From contig JAAMXP010003117.1 of the NCBI GenBank assembly GCA_019693395.1, forward strand, positions 1-48,134: a stretch of DNA of 48,134 nt. Direction: 5' to 3'. This document shows, piece after piece, positions 1 through 10,908 of this stretch (position 1 is its first letter; each line of letters opens with the position of its first letter). The stretch is from Ettlia oleoabundans. Lineage: Eukaryota; Chlorophyta; Chlorophyceae; Chlamydomonadales. The position numbers and the translations under genes were made by a program. The notes under the pieces were generated by a model. It was not told the origin of the DNA and searched no databases. It saw only the letters and a program-made list of their open reading frames with translations.

Positions 1-105
1 CACACAAGTGCGCGCTCACATCCTTTCAAGGTCAACCAAACATTCGCACATATTGTCACATGCACAGAACCTTTTGCCTCCCGCTCGATGATATAAGCAA
101 CAATG

Positions 106-110
106 TTACA
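106..110 (-). terminator. TGTAA polyadenylation signal of the RavA-like gene
   Basis: TGTAA read on the minus strand, the usual green-algal polyadenylation signal. It would give a 3' UTR of about 0.95 kb after the stop at 1066. The 1-1065 stretch shows no convincing coding exon; its long open frames have none of the family motifs seen elsewhere and would overlap this UTR. Confidence 0.4.
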
Positions 111-1065
111 GCAAGGGTCTTAGAATGTAAAAAAGATTGATAAGTTGTGTCTTAACAATGAGAAGCAATGCGAGTGAGGAGGACAGGCAAACAGACAACA
201 GGGAATACAGCCAAGGTCAGAGGCGCAAGCTAGCCTCTGCGTCCCACTGCTGGCCAGGCTGCGGCTGTGAGGGCTGCGGCGGGTAATATATGGCAGTTGA
301 AGTACCACTTGTGAACCGTTGTGGCTGTAGCGGCTGCACCATCCGTGTGCCCAGCGGACGCACCGTGTCAATTGGGGCCTTGCGGATGAAGTCGCTCCAA
401 TTTTGGGGCATGGCCTCGGCAAGAAGCGCGCCTTGCGTGCCACGCAGCACCGCCACCTGCTGGCATGCAGGCGGCAAGGCAATGCCAATAGGGGGGCCCG
501 CTGCTCTCAAGGCAAAGCAGCACTTGGGGAGGCAATGCGGCGGGAGGGGCAGCAAGATGCGGGAACAGTCGCAACAACCAAGCCGTAGGAAGCAAGAGGC
601 AGGAGCAAACGCAGCTCTTAACCATCATGGGTGTAAAAAAGGTGAAAAGAAAGGAATGGAGATAGGAGCGTCTTAATTGGGAGAACCAGGCTCTGCACCC
701 CAGGTTCAGCGGGTGGCAGACCGGGAATAGGGCCGCAGCTGCTGCGGCGGTGCGTTTCGTAGGTAGTCGGCCCAATGGGCCGGCATGATTTCTGCTAGGA
801 GCACAGATTCCGCTTTGTTGTGCAGCAGCACCTACACACACGCGGCCAGGAGAGGGAGGGCCAGGCAGCAAGGCCGGCAACAGGGAAACCGTGGTGAGGT
901 AGGTGCGGCAGCAAGAGTCAGCAACGCTGTGTGCAAGGTGCACACAGATGGTGGAAGGAACTGCATCAACCACAAACGAAAATACGATTGGGCGGATACA
1001 TTTCCAGCACGCACGCTCTACCTTAAGGTGTAAGGTAGAGCGGGAGGAAAGCGAGGGCGCGGAGG

Positions 1066-4000
1066 TCAGTTCTTTAGGAAGGCCTGCCAGCGCTGAGGCA
1101 GCAGCTGCGCCAGCTCCAGCGCTGTGGCGGTGTTCTGCAGCGCCACCTGCAAAACGCGGTGGTGGCGGCAGCAACAACAGGGCCAGCAGCGGAGGCAGCA
1201 TGGCCACTGATCAGTGGGCAGTGGTGGTGCCAGAAGGAGGGCTGCAGATGGCAGGGCTGCGCTGCAGGCAGCAGGCACCATGCTTTCGCGAAAAATGGTG
1301 TGTCACAGCTAAACATTACGACACAAAACTTTATTTTGTCTAGTGTTGTACCAAACAGACACCTGCCATGCTGGTGGGACTCGGTTGATCCAAGGCACCA
1401 CCATGCAGAGTACAGCAGTGCATTGGATTCAGTCCAATGCACTCCTGCCTGCCTGCTTACGCAGCTTATGTTGCAGGTAAGCTGGCGCTGCCCTTGTCGT
1501 CCTTTCGCAGGGGTATGCCCCTCTCCTTTTACTCACGTACACGAACCAGACAATGCAAGCAGCAGCTAAACCAGCTCCGGTAACAGCCAGAAACAACGAA
1601 TGGCACAGAGTAGGCAGCAGCCACCGGCAGCAACAGCAACGGTTGAAGCCCCATCCACCCACCTCCAGTGTCACAACCTCAAAGAGCAGCGCCTCTACAG
1701 CTCTTCGTGCCTTCTCCAGCTTTGGCAGCAGCGCGGAGGACACAGCCTGCACAAAGCTAGCGGCGCAAGCTTGGAGTAGGTTGTTTGGTAATTGAAACTC
1801 ATACTGCTCATCTCCGCTCTTCTGTTCAAAGGCACACTCTTGTGTTTAACGGCAGGAAGAGGACGGGCAAGAAAGCAGCAGCTGCACGTAAATGCCATGC
1901 TGTGTAAGTCATCATGCTGCCAATGCCCGCTGCATGCCTGACTGCCACACACTGCCGCAGTGTTGCCTGCCATTCATCACAGAAAACAGAGTGATTGAAT
2001 TCATGAATTGACGCCCCTTGTTGGCTTACCTGCGCTTCATCGCTGCCCAGCCACAAGTTGCCCATTACTGCAGGGAAGCCGTTGTTCATTGTGGCATACA
2101 CATCTGCAACCCAGCGTGGCAGCACCAGCAGAGCAAGGGCGGGCGAGTGATTATGAAAAGTAGCAGCAGGATAGGCCAGGCGATGCTCGGGTGGTTGTTC
2201 CACATGTCTGACTGTGACATCGACAACTCGAGGGAATGGGGCTCTTGTGCTGTTCCCCCCGCTGCCTTGATGGGGATGCTGCACTTGCACACGGCAATCT
2301 TAGCCCTTATCGAGTTTGAGCCTCTGCTGTTGAAGATGTATACGCGTAGCCAACTTGATCTTTGGCTGGCTACACAAATTCGCCCACTGCTGCTGTGCCC
2401 GCTTTACCCACCTGTCAGCTTCTTGACAAGCGACTCTCGCAGGTCAGCCACCTGTCCTGTAACCTCTACCAGCTGAGCCGGCTTGTCGAGCGCTTGGCAG
2501 GCACTTGCAAACAGGCCAGACAGCACATACTGCGACTGGCGCATACCGTCGTCGGAAGCCAGATTACTGCAAAGGGCAGGCGGACAGAAGTTGGGCTCTG
2601 CATTGAGTCTGGAGGATTGCGAAGGAACCACGTATAGGCGGCTGGCCAACGCCCCATCCACACCCAGACACCATCAGAGCAACATTTCAGCCCTCAGCTT
2701 TCAACCATCAGTCAACGTCACCCACCTGAGGAGCCAGTCGTAGATGCGGTCTGCCTCCTCGGGCCGTTGCCACAGCATGTGCTGCAGCAGGAGGCAGTCA
2801 TACTCCGACACACGCATCCGCCCGCTGGTGTACGCCGCAACCTAAAAGGCCAAGGGAGGGCGAGAATGGGAGGGTTGCAAGGGGTAAGGCAACAGGAAGG
2901 GAACCAGGGGAAGGGAGTGAGGATGAAACATGGTGGAGATTCCTTGATAGCAACAATAGTGGGTGTTGCAAGCGCATGGAGTCCCAGGCGCCCCCAATTG
3001 TCCTCACCAGTGCAGCGACAACTGCAATTGAAGCAACCACAGACACCTCTCAAACCCATCCCAGCGTGCAGCAATAGCAGCCAGTGGTGCAGCTTGGTGC
3101 AGGCAGCCAGGCACCTGCATCAGTGCCACCGCCTTGACCAAGCGCCGATCAGACACGTACACGGGAGGTTCACACTTTTCCTGCAGAAATGTGGTATTTG
3201 CAGCAAAGCAGAGAAGAGTGGGCAGGTGACTGGACGGCCAGGAGTTGATGCATGGCTGGGCAGGCACAGTTGTGAAGTGCAGGCAGCGGAGGTGAAAAGG
3301 GTGAGGGAATTGAAAGTAGACATAGCGGACACACGCGGATACATTACGGAACAGTCTTGAGCGGCTAGCTACCCATCAGATGCTGCCACAGGCACGCTCA
3401 TGAAGCACACTCTCAACCAAGCGTGCCTAAACCCACCTGCAGGTATGTTCTCAGGTCTGCAATGAGCTGCAGCACTGAGTTTGGGACCTCCACAGCATCA
3501 AGAGCCCGGTCCCGCGTGTGCTGAAAATCGTCAGATGACAGCAACGCCGCAAAGCCGCCGCCAGCTTCATCGTCGCTGCTCTCCTGTGCTCCAGGGGAGC
3601 GCAATGCAAGGGCCTGCAGGCAGAGGTGTTTTGAATGGCAGGGGTGAAAATATGCAGGCGCAACGCTTTGGTTTTCATGCAAGTTGGTGATCTCACTAGC
3701 CAAGCAGGAAGATAGATGCACCCTGGCCAGCCAGCAGGGCAGAGGGTAGTTGCAACCTGTGCCAATAGCCAGCCCATCCCAGGAAACAAGTCCCAACAAC
3801 TCACCCTCACTCCCCGCCCACCACCCGATCACGCACACAGCACCACCACCACCCACCCACCTGCTTGCGCCCGCCGCCGCTGGCCAGCATGTCCACCAGG
3901 CCCGTGGGGCTGACCTGGCTGACGCGACGACGCAGCAGGAATCGATCGTACAACGCGTCGAGCTCCTCGCTCTCAGGCAGCTCGTTGGACGCACCCACCT

Positions 4001-5375
4001 GCTCAAGAGGAACGGGAAGGTGGCAAGTGGGGTTGATGTGCCCACCCAGGGAGCAACGAGCGAGGTGAGGGAGGACAGGACAGGAGTGGGAAGGTGGCAC
4101 GAGACAAGCACGTCAGACTCATTGCGACAAGATGCAACCAACGCCAAACCACAGACACGAAAAGATGCGTGGGACGCACCAGACACAACAGAGGGACTCG
4201 TACGCGCACGGCACCATTGTCAAACAGCCGCTCGTTCAGCAGGGTGAGGAGGGTGTTTAGAATGGCTGAGTTTGCCTTGAAGATCTCATCCACAAATGCA
4301 ACCGTGGCTTCAGGTAGGTAGCTGCGGCAGCGAACACAAAAGGGGAACACATGATTGCAAAGCAACGTAAGGGGAGGCTGCCCCGTGATTCTGCCACACA
4401 AGCATGCTGTTCATGCCCAGCCGGTGACTCAGTGTGACCAGCCTTAACTCTTACCCATCCGGTTGCACTGCAAAACCACCCAACCACAGCAGCCAGCCAG
4501 CTACACAGACACAGATTTTCAGCAACTGATATGCTGCAAACCCACTAAGCTCACAAACGGCCACCCCACACATTCCCTGGGCCTAGTGTACAAACCGAAC
4601 ACAGGGCTGACCAGTGCTGATATGCCAGCGCACCCGTTGGTCTGCCGCACATACTTGTCTTCCTCTAGCGCCCGCATGGACAACGGCCCAAACAGCTCCT
4701 CAGGCACCGAGAAGCGGGTGAGGAGGCGCTCAAAGTAGGTGCCGTGGCAGAGGCGGGAGAGGCGGCGGCCCAACTCAGACTTCGCAGTGCCTGGGGGGCC
4801 GATGTACAGGATGTGCTCCCCACTTAGGGCAGCAAGCAGCAGCAGGCGGACCTCCGTGTCGCGCTCCACTAGTCCCTGCTGCATGGCTGTGATGGCGCCC
4901 TCCAGCCGGCCTCGCAGGGCTGCCAGGTCAGCAACTGAACCGCCCTCTGGGCCACCCACGGCGGCGGAGGCGGCAGCTGTGGCCTGCTGCAGTGCAGCGG
5001 CGTTGGCCTCTAAAGCTGCTGACTTGAGCGCATCCAACTGGCTCTTGTATTCTGCTTCGTGCTGCTGCACCTGACTTGGTCGTGCCTCTGAAGCACCTGC
5101 GGCACCTGGGTGGCAAGAGGGGGGTCAAGAGGTCTGGCGGCAGCAATCAACCTTGGCGGGTCGACGGCGGAGCAAGCCACCACTGCGTCCTGGGTATTCA
5201 GCATGTACGCACCATCTTGCGCGGATAATCGCACAGCTAGTCCTCGAGATGGTCGAGGTCTGCTAACAGCAGTGGCAGTGCTGGCCCGCGGGTTGGGTAA
5301 GCTGGGGCTTGTCCCTGCAGGCCCGCTTCGCAGCTGCCGGCAGGGCGCTGGAATAGAGACAGCTATGCTGGACAT
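1066..5375 (-). CDS. ravA: Plastid RavA/MoxR-family AAA+ ATPase
   Basis: MoxR-group AAA+ ATPases of the RavA type act as chaperone-like remodelling motors; this one is probably plastidic. Eleven exons (5375-5213, 5087-4634, 4321-4180, 3998-3861, 3613-3437, 3180-3115, 2841-2726, 2566-2412, 2103-2030, 1746-1663, 1146-1066) join in phase to 549 residues, close to bacterial RavA (about 500) plus a transit peptide. The first ~55 residues are rich in Ser, Pro, Ala and Arg with no acidic start, as in a chloroplast transit peptide. Walker A GPPGTAKS lies at residues 151-158, Walker B VAFVDEI at 213-219, and sensor-1 GASNELPE at about 255-262. The VYVSDRRLVKAV segment in exon 6 is the RavA-type sensor-2 region. 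The C-terminal third is helical. The usual partner ViaA (VWA domain) is not in this window. The 516-nt last intron could hide a small exon. Family assignment is firm; substrate is unknown. Confidence 0.87.
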
Positions 5376-6309
5376 TGCCCTGAAACCCGAAGCGGGCTCA
5401 CACCGCCACAGGGGCTACACTAACTAGTGGGCCAACTTGAGCCGCGGAGCTGGCATGCAAACTGGGCGATTACCAATCGACGGGTTGCAAGAATGATATG
5501 GCCGCCTCAGCCCGGCATGTGCGGGGCATAGGCCAACAGCAGTACACCCATCTGTCCCGCGGCCGATTCAGCCCTAGAAGTGCAGGGGGAGTTGTCAGAG
5601 CCGACGGGACCGGCTGTCCCTGATATCTCACCAATTACAGCTATTCCTGCGCACCACATGATGCCATGTGGATGGACCAAGGGAGATAGCTGGCGAGGAA
5701 CAGCCTCTTGATACCGCTCGACACACCTCCAGCGTCCCCCATGCATTCCTGGCACCAGGCTCATGCCTGTGTGAAGGGATAACTTGTGTTCCTGAATTTT
5801 TAGACGAGACATCATACGTCAATTGGAAGATACATTTCCTACCCATGCGTATCTGCGGAGGCATGGTGCACCCTAGGGTTTTGCACCGCACGAACAAGCG
5901 CAGCCACATCTGGTAGTGAGGCCACATGCCTTACAAAGAGAGAGTGACGGGATTGGGGAAGTAGTTTGAGAGGTTGTGCGCACATGGGACACTGCCAGCA
6001 GCAACAAATTTTATTATGTAAATAACGGCAGAGACACCCTCCATGTGGAGGCGTGTGAGGTAGCCATGGAAGAATCTGGCAGCAAAGGTGAATGACAACG
6101 CACATGTTTAGCGACATTTGGTGGTGCGAGGTGGAGATGTACCAAGCTGGTAGGCACGACACGAAACAAGGTGACAATGTAGGAAGAGGAAGGGAGCTCA
6201 GTAAATATAGCTCTTGGCTCTCATGTTTGAAAGGTGTGATGCAGCAGTCGCCAGACCTACTACCCTGCTGGGAATGCTACTGCCTTCTATGCTGCAGTTA
6301 ATTCTGCCG
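5376..6309. other. Intergenic: hydrolase 3' UTR and upstream region of the RavA-like gene
   Basis: Both flanking genes are on the minus strand. A TGTAA at 5935-5931 is the likely end of the hydrolase transcript. The remaining ~550 bases up to 5375 should hold the promoter and 5' UTR of the RavA-like gene. I see open frames on both strands here but no splice-consistent coding segment and no recognisable protein. Confidence 0.5.
5931..5935 (-). terminator. TGTAA polyadenylation signal of the hydrolase gene
   Basis: TGTAA on the minus strand, about 375 bases after the preferred stop at 6310. Confidence 0.4.
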
Positions 6310-9300
6310 TTATCGTCCTGCTCTCCTAGCTGCAACGTAAGGTGCATGTCAGCCCGGTCAGCTAGCGCGCAATATAGTTGAAATGGGGAATCAAGGCGTG
6401 TTGAGTGTGCTGTAGATGGCAAAGGCAGAGCAGTGTCCCAGCTTACCTTGCGGTTTAGGGCGTGGCAGCTGGGGCCTTGGCTTGGGTGGGGGCGCCGGTG
6501 TCTTTGCGCCAACAGGCGGGCGGGGCAGGGGCCGAGGATTGGGCCGAGAACGTGGCAGGGGCGGCCGTGGCGGTGGTTTCATGGTTGGTGGCGGGGGGCT
6601 CCAGTAGATGCGTTTCATGGTGAGGTCCCTCAGCCGTGTGACAGACAGCTGTCTGGCAAGCTGCTTAAGATTCGCCTGGCCGCCACTCAGAAGCCAGACC
6701 ATGCAAGGCACCAGATGGTCGGCTATGCCCTCGTGGTATGCAAAGGCAACATTCATCTCTGCAAGCTCAGTGGGTACAGCAATAAGAGTTAACGGCCAAG
6801 GCATGAGCAAGGTGGCCAGATTTGGCATCAGAAATGGCGGCTGGGTGGTGCTCGATGTAGTAATTTGCTACTTCTTATGCTAAAACTGGTGGATGCATGC
6901 GCCCCAGTATGGTGCCCTTCTCCTCTTTTGCAGTGGCGTGCAAAACAGTGTCCTAGAATGCCACCCAGCATGTGCCAAGTCTTCTGCAGTCTGCTGGCAG
7001 GTTCTAGACCCAGGGCCTGCATGCTATGCTCACCCTCAAAGATGGTGCTGCGGTCAGATAGCACGCTCAGCATGGGTGGCTTGTTGGGGTTCATGTGCAG
7101 CCAGGGCAACTTCTTCACTAGTCTCTCATTCCACTTGGTCAGAGGATTGTTGGGCGTCTGCATCAACAAGCATCAACAAATCTGATCGCCCCAGCCATGC
7201 ACCCTGTTTGCCTCCACTGGAGCTGCTGCCGGCTTATGCACGTGCATCATTTGTCAGGCAGAAGGGCAGGACGGTTGGGGCAACGACCAATGTAAGAATC
7301 CACCTCATCCTGCTCTGCAACTTACTAGGTCTCCAATACGGGGGTCATAAAGCAGGTTGCCTATCTCGTCGATGAAACCTAGCTTCTGCATCGCTGCCAC
7401 AATCGCAGTGGACTGCTTGGCAGTGATGACCGGGGAGCGTTTGTAGAACCATAGCGGGGTAATGCGCCGCTTGTTGACCTGCAGGGGTTTGCGTGGGTGG
7501 AAGCATAATCAGGGTTGCAAACGCTGCGGAGGCACCGGCACCACCAGTAGGATTACACAACTTCACACCAGTTGGCCCCCTCCCTCCGCAATGAGGACTA
7601 GGCTTAGGTAGAAAAGGCCCTGCTTTTGGGCTCAGAGGCCTAATCCCACTTCAGGCAACATGAGCAATCCTGGCAGGGGGCAGCTAGGCATCAGCGGTAA
7701 TGGCACGCACCATGATATAATCAGCAGGGATGCCGAAGCGCTTCAAGTCTGCTATTCTGTCATAAATGACCTGATTTGTATCATTGTCTCTCTGCACAGA
7801 CATACAGTGCAGCACCAGATTTCACACTTACGGCAATGGCTCCCAGTGTTCCAGCAACAGGGAGAACAGGGCAGACATGCAGGCTCTGTCAGCACATGCT
7901 CTTTGCTGGCACATCGACATAAGCTGCGCTGCCGTCGCACCTCCATTGCTATGAAGGCCACCGGCGGAAATTCTGGGTATTTGAGCTTGCCATCTTTTCC
8001 TTCTAAGGACCAGGACCTCCATGACGAAGGCGCATTCACCTCTGCGCATGTTGCCACCAGCCGCAGGATGTCAAACGCTGCCGCCTCGAGCATGCTTGAA
8101 TGTTGGCCAACAAACAAGCACTCCTCAACTACACTGCCTATTGCTTGCCGGGCTCAAGGGGCATGCATGTGCAGCCTCATCCCCATGGCCCATACCTGCT
8201 TCTCCCCACCGTCCTCTCTTACCTGAGATGATGCCCTTGGGCTTGATCACGCCCCCAAAGTGCTGCGCATAAAAGTTCCCGATGACCTTGGTTGCAAAGG
8301 CTGCACCCGCCGAGATGCCCAGCGTGTAGATGGGCAGGTTTTGAAGCCCCTCCATGTACAAGAAGTTCTGCAGGCAGTGGCAGCATAGCACAAGTTCTGG
8401 GTACTGCACACCTCAGGGTTTGATTGCTCTCAAAGCTTCCCTTCATGCTGCAGGAAATTGCCCTCCCTCGCACACATGGTCGAGCATGTCGCCTCATGCC
8501 TCCAACCACACCGCAGCCACCACACACCTGGATGACGTACGGTGCCTGCCACTGGTCGCTAACCATTGGATCGGGAGAGGAGCTGAAGCACCGGCCGTTG
8601 CGGCTGCGGTTCCGCGACTCCACAGCAAGCACAGCGAAGCCGTGCGCTAGGGCCTGCAGGGCCAGCCAGGCAGACAGACAGAGGACAGGTTGGCGACCAA
8701 CTGACTTGGTACATCTAAAAACAAAGAGGGGCAGTGCTGTAAAATGGCACTTGGTGTTGTGGAATGTGTGGGCACATTCACACCTGCTTCGTGTGAGCCA
8801 CTTCTTCTGGCAGTCCAAGGCACTCAGGGCAGCGCACAGGGTCGTACGGCCAGCCGCCAGAGGCATCATGGTAGCAGCCATGGAAGATAACAAGCTGCAG
8901 GCAGGAAGCAAGGGGCCACAAAGCGCAGCTGCCCTTTAAACGCACTCCAGTTGGCAAAACCAGCAGGGCATGACACTGCTTGAATTGATTCAAGGGAGGA
9001 ACTGTCTGCTATGACCGCACTGCACTGTCTGCTGATGCGGCGACGGCGAAGGGCTCACCGTGCCCACGGGGTCAACAGGCACCTGCAGGCCATGAAGAGG
9101 CACAACAGAGATAAGCAGAGCAGCCCCAGGTTGAACGTGCCGTTCACTTCCCATGTGTGCAAGCAGGTTTCAGATTGATGGGGGCCTGCTGTATGCCTGG
9201 CCAGCGCAATGCTTTGCTGATCTAGATTCAAATGCACAGGCAGCGTATGCGATGACATGAAAGGTGCCAGCAGCTACACCTGGTAGTAGTGATAGCGGTC

Positions 9301-9822
9301 ATAAAAGTCAAATTTCTTGGGTACAAGCCCTCTATTAGATGGGGCGTTCCACACACCCAGCTGCCAGGTGGCAACCGCTGATCCAAAGATCTGCAGGCGG
9401 GGGGGAAGTAGCGGGAGCCTGAAGCAGCAGCAGTTGAGTGACAGTGCGGCAAGCTTTGGTCAGCACATGATGCATAGGAGGATTGCTACCAATGCAGCCT
9501 CACTTCCCCATGCAGCCGCCCTTGCCTTGGCCTGTATATCTGAGGCGTTGACTGATGTGAGGTTGGGGGGAGCGGCCATGGCTGCAACTAGAGACGGCCT
9601 CTCCTCGCCCAACACTATCTCCTGGGCCACCTCCAGCATGCCTCGCAGCATCTGTTGCGAGGCCATGTCCTCAACATTCGTGCCATCTGGGCCCTCTCCA
9701 GCAGGCAGCATGTCTGCGAGCAAGTCGCTGTCATCCGCCGCCGCACAGGTGATGGCAGCGAGAAGTGCCATGGAAGCCAGCAATACGGCAGTTTGCCTGG
9801 CGGCGCCGCGGCCGGCCGGCAT
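6310..9822 (-). CDS. Secreted alpha/beta-hydrolase with proline-rich tail
   Basis: Probable extracellular or cell-wall esterase-like hydrolase; substrate unknown. Exons: 9822-9490, 9390-9280, 9082-9059 (a 24-nt microexon), 8894-8784, 8653-8528, 8367-8223, 8041-7941, 7791-7711, 7478-7326, 7157-7034, 6758-6447, 6329-6310; all phases agree, giving 546 residues. The start at 9822 opens a signal peptide: basic N-terminus, a hydrophobic run over residues ~12-26, then Ala-Ala-Ala. The core has LVIFHGCYHDASGG, typical of the strand and oxyanion-loop region of alpha/beta-hydrolases, and the nucleophile elbow GISAG with Ser at about 254. Asp and His for a triad are available in the LSDRST and AYHE segments, but I cannot assign them. 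After about residue 485 the chain is rich in Pro, Arg and Lys, like hydroxyproline-rich wall proteins. The 3' end is uncertain: read-through of exon 11 would stop at 6391 instead. The exon 1 donor (GTAGCA) was chosen because it keeps phase. Confidence 0.72.
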
Positions 9823-10908
9823 TATGCCACTAGCCGCACTAATAGAGCAGCCGCTGCGGGTAGTACACGCGAAAAGCAGCAGGGACCCCGGGTGGTGAAC
9901 CAACCGTGCGGAGGAACGGAGCGTGAGCGAACAGTGCGAACTGTCCGAGACAGGGTGCCAGTGCGTTGCGACCCCGCCGGCAGCTTGGAGGTGCAGGCAG
10001 GGGGTGGACACCCCATAGATCTTATAACAAGCCAACCGCAACTCCTACCTGCGGTACGCGAGCAACGATCGCCAAGGTGCGGCCACGGAAAGCACCAAAC
10101 AACAATTGAAAAAGGCTGGAAGCTCCGCTCTGAAGACAACTGCCCCTGCTAAGCATGCTATGCTGGCGCCACGTCTGCAGTGCTTGGTTTGTACGTCAGG
10201 GGCCTCTTCTTGTAACGAACCCCGCGCGATGATGCTGCAGCATGGTCGGGAGACATCTTAGAAAACATGTTAAGCACGCCAGTGGTGAAGCTCTTTCCCC
10301 TGAGGGTTGCTGCTGCAGCGGCGTATGGTGGTTCTGCTGCAAATCCCCCCTCAATGTAACTTGGGGCTCACCTATCGGCAATTGTCCCTCAACACGTAAC
10401 CTAACTGCATCATTGTCAAAGTGCACCAATTACATGGGATTTCTTTGCAACTCATAATCTCCAGCACAGCAGCCCCAGCACAGCAGCAGATTACGAGATG
10501 ATGGAGGCAGTGGCTAAGAAACAGCAGGGAAAATACACAACTTCAGCACCCAAAAAGAACTGTGGAGAAGCAAAGAGAGGAGTACAATATATGTTTGTAA
10601 AAATTTGAAGGGACAGGTTCATTGCAAAGCATCGAGCATGAGGAGAAGTGCGGCCACTGTTGCAGTCTAACCGCAGCTCACGCTGTCTGGTGGCCAGGCA
10701 TCAATCAAGCAATGACCACAAAGTTTGCTCAGCAAAAGAATGAGTGGGCAAAGAGCGTCAAGCACAAGCATTCAATATCTATCTATACCCATACGTAAGA
10801 GATCATGGCATGGGCTATGCAGTGTCGCATGAAATCTTGGTTGGCCGATTTGCCAGGCATCAACTGGCCCCGCAAACACTGCTCTGGAAGGGCAGGCACG
10901 CCAGCTGC
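9823..10908. other. Intergenic: PTOX 3' UTR and hydrolase upstream region
   Basis: Lies between the PTOX stop (10909) and the hydrolase start (9822), both on the minus strand. A minus-strand TGTAA at 10434-10430 probably ends PTOX, leaving about 600 bases as hydrolase promoter and 5' UTR. A 12-bp direct repeat (CCAGCACAGCAG at 10461-10472 and 10475-10486) lies in the presumed PTOX 3' UTR. No coding exon is supported. Confidence 0.5.
10430..10434 (-). terminator. TGTAA polyadenylation signal of PTOX
   Basis: TGTAA on the minus strand, about 475 bases downstream of the PTOX stop codon. Confidence 0.35.

Noticed and set aside
368..1207. 279-residue open frame on the minus strand
   Set aside because: It overlaps the last exon of the RavA-like gene in another frame, is Cys/Pro/Leu-rich without motifs, and most of it lies in the presumed 3' UTR.
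5668..5916. 82-residue plus-strand open frame
   Set aside because: No homology pattern, no splice context, and it overlaps the presumed hydrolase 3' end and the RavA-like upstream region.
6198..6409. Alternative last exon of the hydrolase gene
   Set aside because: It would need a 37-nt intron (6446-6410), much shorter than any other here. The 109-nt intron to 6329, or read-through to 6391, is more plausible.
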